Part shown: in pieces, positions 22,931-23,772 of the stretch
Layout of the letters: each line of letters opens with the position of its first letter
Position numbering within the stretch: the first letter of the stretch is position 1
Assembly: GCA_900320925.1 (NCBI GenBank)
Contig: ONUD01000222.1
Coordinates: 1-23,772 of the forward strand
Length of the DNA stretch: 23,772 nucleotides
DNA from: an uncultured Eubacteriales bacterium
Lineage (GTDB): Bacteria > Bacillota > Clostridia > Oscillospirales > Acutalibacteraceae
Direction: 5' to 3'
Notes under the pieces: generated by a model
The model's database searches: none
What the model was told of the DNA's origin: nothing
What the model saw: the letters and a program-made list of their open reading frames with translations, nothing else
Position numbers and translations under genes: made by a program

Positions 22931-22959
22931 TTGACAAAGTGCCAAAGAACTAATAAGAT
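22931..22959 (+). promoter_or_regulatory. Promoter of acpP
   Basis: TTGACA (22931-22936) and TAAGAT (22954-22959) are spaced by 17 bp. The leader of ~115 nt up to the start codon contains an ACAAA/TTTGT inverted repeat (23003-23021) and an AT-rich stretch before the AGGAGGAG ribosome site. I see no FapR-type operator. Confidence 0.75.
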
Positions 22960-23080
22960 GGGAATATGGAAAAATTGTGTGTCCTTCCCTGAACATTTTA
23001 GCACAAACGATATGCATTTGTCCACCGGGAATTTTACGGCACGATTTTTTATTTTAAATTATTTTAGGAGGAGTTTACCT

Positions 23081-23308
23081 ATGGTACTCGAAAAAGTAAA
23101 GGCCATTCTGGCAGAACAGTTTGATGTGGAAGAAGATACCATCACGCCTGACACCTCTATCGTGAACGATCTGGGTGCAGACTCGCTGGACGTTGTTGAC
23201 CTGCTGATGTCCATCGAGGATGAATTCGAGGTCGAAGTGCCTGATGAGGAAATTGAAAACATCAAGACTGTAGAAGATCTCGTGAAGTACATCGAAAACC
23301 ATCAGTAA
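23081..23308 (+). CDS. acpP: Acyl carrier protein
   Basis: The 75-residue acidic four-helix protein carries growing fatty-acid chains on a 4'-phosphopantetheine arm. The attachment Ser35 lies in GADSLDVVDLLMSIEDEFEV, the diagnostic motif. Length and charge are typical of housekeeping AcpP. The start ATG 23081 follows a strong AGGAGGAG site. It stands alone between aroE and proS rather than in a fab cluster. Confidence 0.96.
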   Translation: MVLEKVKAILAEQFDVEEDTITPDTSIVNDLGADSLDVVDLLMSIEDEFEVEVPDEEIENIKTVEDLVKYIENHQ

Positions 23309-23322
23309 TATTTTGATTTTTT

Positions 23323-23360
23323 CTGCTGCTGTTTCCGATTGGTGACGGCAGCAGTTTTTT
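23323..23360 (+). terminator. Terminator after acpP
   Basis: CTGCTGCTGT (23323-23332) pairs with ACGGCAGCAG (23345-23354), with one G-U pair, and is followed by TTTTTT. It separates acpP from proS. Confidence 0.85.
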
Positions 23361-23386
23361 CATGAAAAGGAAAGGATCGGATCAAA

Positions 23387-23772
23387 ATGGCACAGCAAAA
23401 GAAAATGGTAGAAGCCATTACCTCAAGAGATGTTGATTTTGCCCAATGGTACACGGACATCGTGAAGAAAGCAGAACTGGCAGATTATTCCGGTGTGAAA
23501 GGCTGTATGGTCATCAGACCCCACGGCTATGCCATATGGGAGAATATCCAGCAGGATTTGGATCGGCGGTTCAAAAAAACAGGCCATCAGAATGTGTATA
23601 TGCCGATGTTTATCCCTGAGAGCCTGCTCCAGAAGGAGAAAGACCATGTAGAGGGGTTTGCACCCGAATGTGCATGGGTCACAGTGGGGGGCAGTGAAAA
23701 GCTGAATGAACGGCTCTGTGTACGTCCTACCTCGGAGACGCTGTTCTGCGAGCATTATGCCAAGGTTGTCAA
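23387..23772 (+). CDS. proS: Prolyl-tRNA synthetase, archaeal/eukaryote type, N-terminal part
   Basis: The frame opens at ATG 23387 and runs off the window after 128 complete codons, with no stop. The N-terminus (SRDVDFAQWYTDIVKKAELA, YSGVKGCMVIRPHGYAIWEN) and GHQNVYMPMFIPESLLQKEK (class II motif 1) with CVRPTSETLFCEHY (motif 2) match the archaeal/eukaryote-type ProRS that many Clostridia carry, not the bacterial type with an inserted editing domain. It charges tRNA-Pro. Only 27 nt lie between the acpP terminator and the start, so there is no room for a T-box leader. The ribosome site is AAAGGA. Confidence 0.93.
   Translation, partial: MAQQKKMVEAITSRDVDFAQWYTDIVKKAELADYSGVKGCMVIRPHGYAIWENIQQDLDRRFKKTGHQNVYMPMFIPESLLQKEKDHVEGFAPECAWVTVGGSEKLNERLCVRPTSETLFCEHYAKVV

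Noticed and set aside
22960..23080. FapR-type operator or leader peptide before acpP
   Set aside because: No FapR-like palindrome is present; the ATG at 22966 gives only an eight-codon frame without a ribosome site, and the ACAAA/TTTGT repeat is short.
23361..23386. Possible T-box leader for proS
   Set aside because: Only 26 nt lie between the acpP terminator's T-run and the start codon, far too little for a T-box, and no T-box sequence is seen.

Overview
The window looks like a chromosomal segment of an anaerobic Gram-positive Firmicute, most likely Oscillospiraceae/Ruminococcus-like. This is inferred from a class D sortase, spaced CpsB/CpsD-type capsule regulators, lipoproteins with short lipoboxes, an archaeal-type prolyl-tRNA synthetase, a desulfoferrodoxin-type regulator and strong AGGAGG ribosome sites. 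Base composition is near 50% GC and looks similar throughout. I saw no tRNA, rRNA, CRISPR array, transposase or integrase.

Region 1 (1-5567) is a tightly packed plus-strand phage-derived operon. It starts with the end of a probable capsid gene, then small head-tail connection genes, a probable tail-tube gene and a complete contractile-type (PBSX/Mu/P2-like) baseplate series: LysM protein, hub, spike, gp25-like wedge, baseplate J and YmfQ/XkdU-like. No tail sheath, no tape measure, no tail fibre and no lysis gene lies between the capsid end and the operon end. A 42-residue ORF sits where the tape-measure block would normally be. This is the most unusual thing in the window.

Region 2 (5622-9845) holds two secreted proteins with their own promoters and terminators: a DUF4353-like (Cthe_2159-type) beta-helix lipoprotein and an 863-residue protein with five tandem Ig-like repeats.

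Region 3 (9845-13382) has a small lipoprotein divergent from an XRE regulator fused to an apparently intact desulfoferrodoxin domain, then two paralogue-like multi-pass membrane proteins with disordered tails.

Region 4 (13483-15870) has a small unknown gene, nnr (NAD(P)HX repair) and a LolA/GerS-like lipoprotein, closed by a 20-bp bidirectional terminator.

Region 5 (15869-21403) is a cell-surface block. A minus-strand operon encodes a secreted anchored protein, a class D sortase and a four-TM protein. A plus-strand operon encodes a Wzz-like chain-length protein, a BY-kinase and a PHP tyrosine phosphatase. The two diverge from a 131-bp region holding two promoters that both match the consensus exactly (TTGACA-17-TATAAT). 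A WbaP-type initiating sugar transferase converges on the second operon.

Region 6 (21487-23772) is housekeeping: aroE-aroK on the minus strand, acpP on the plus strand, and the start of proS running off the window.
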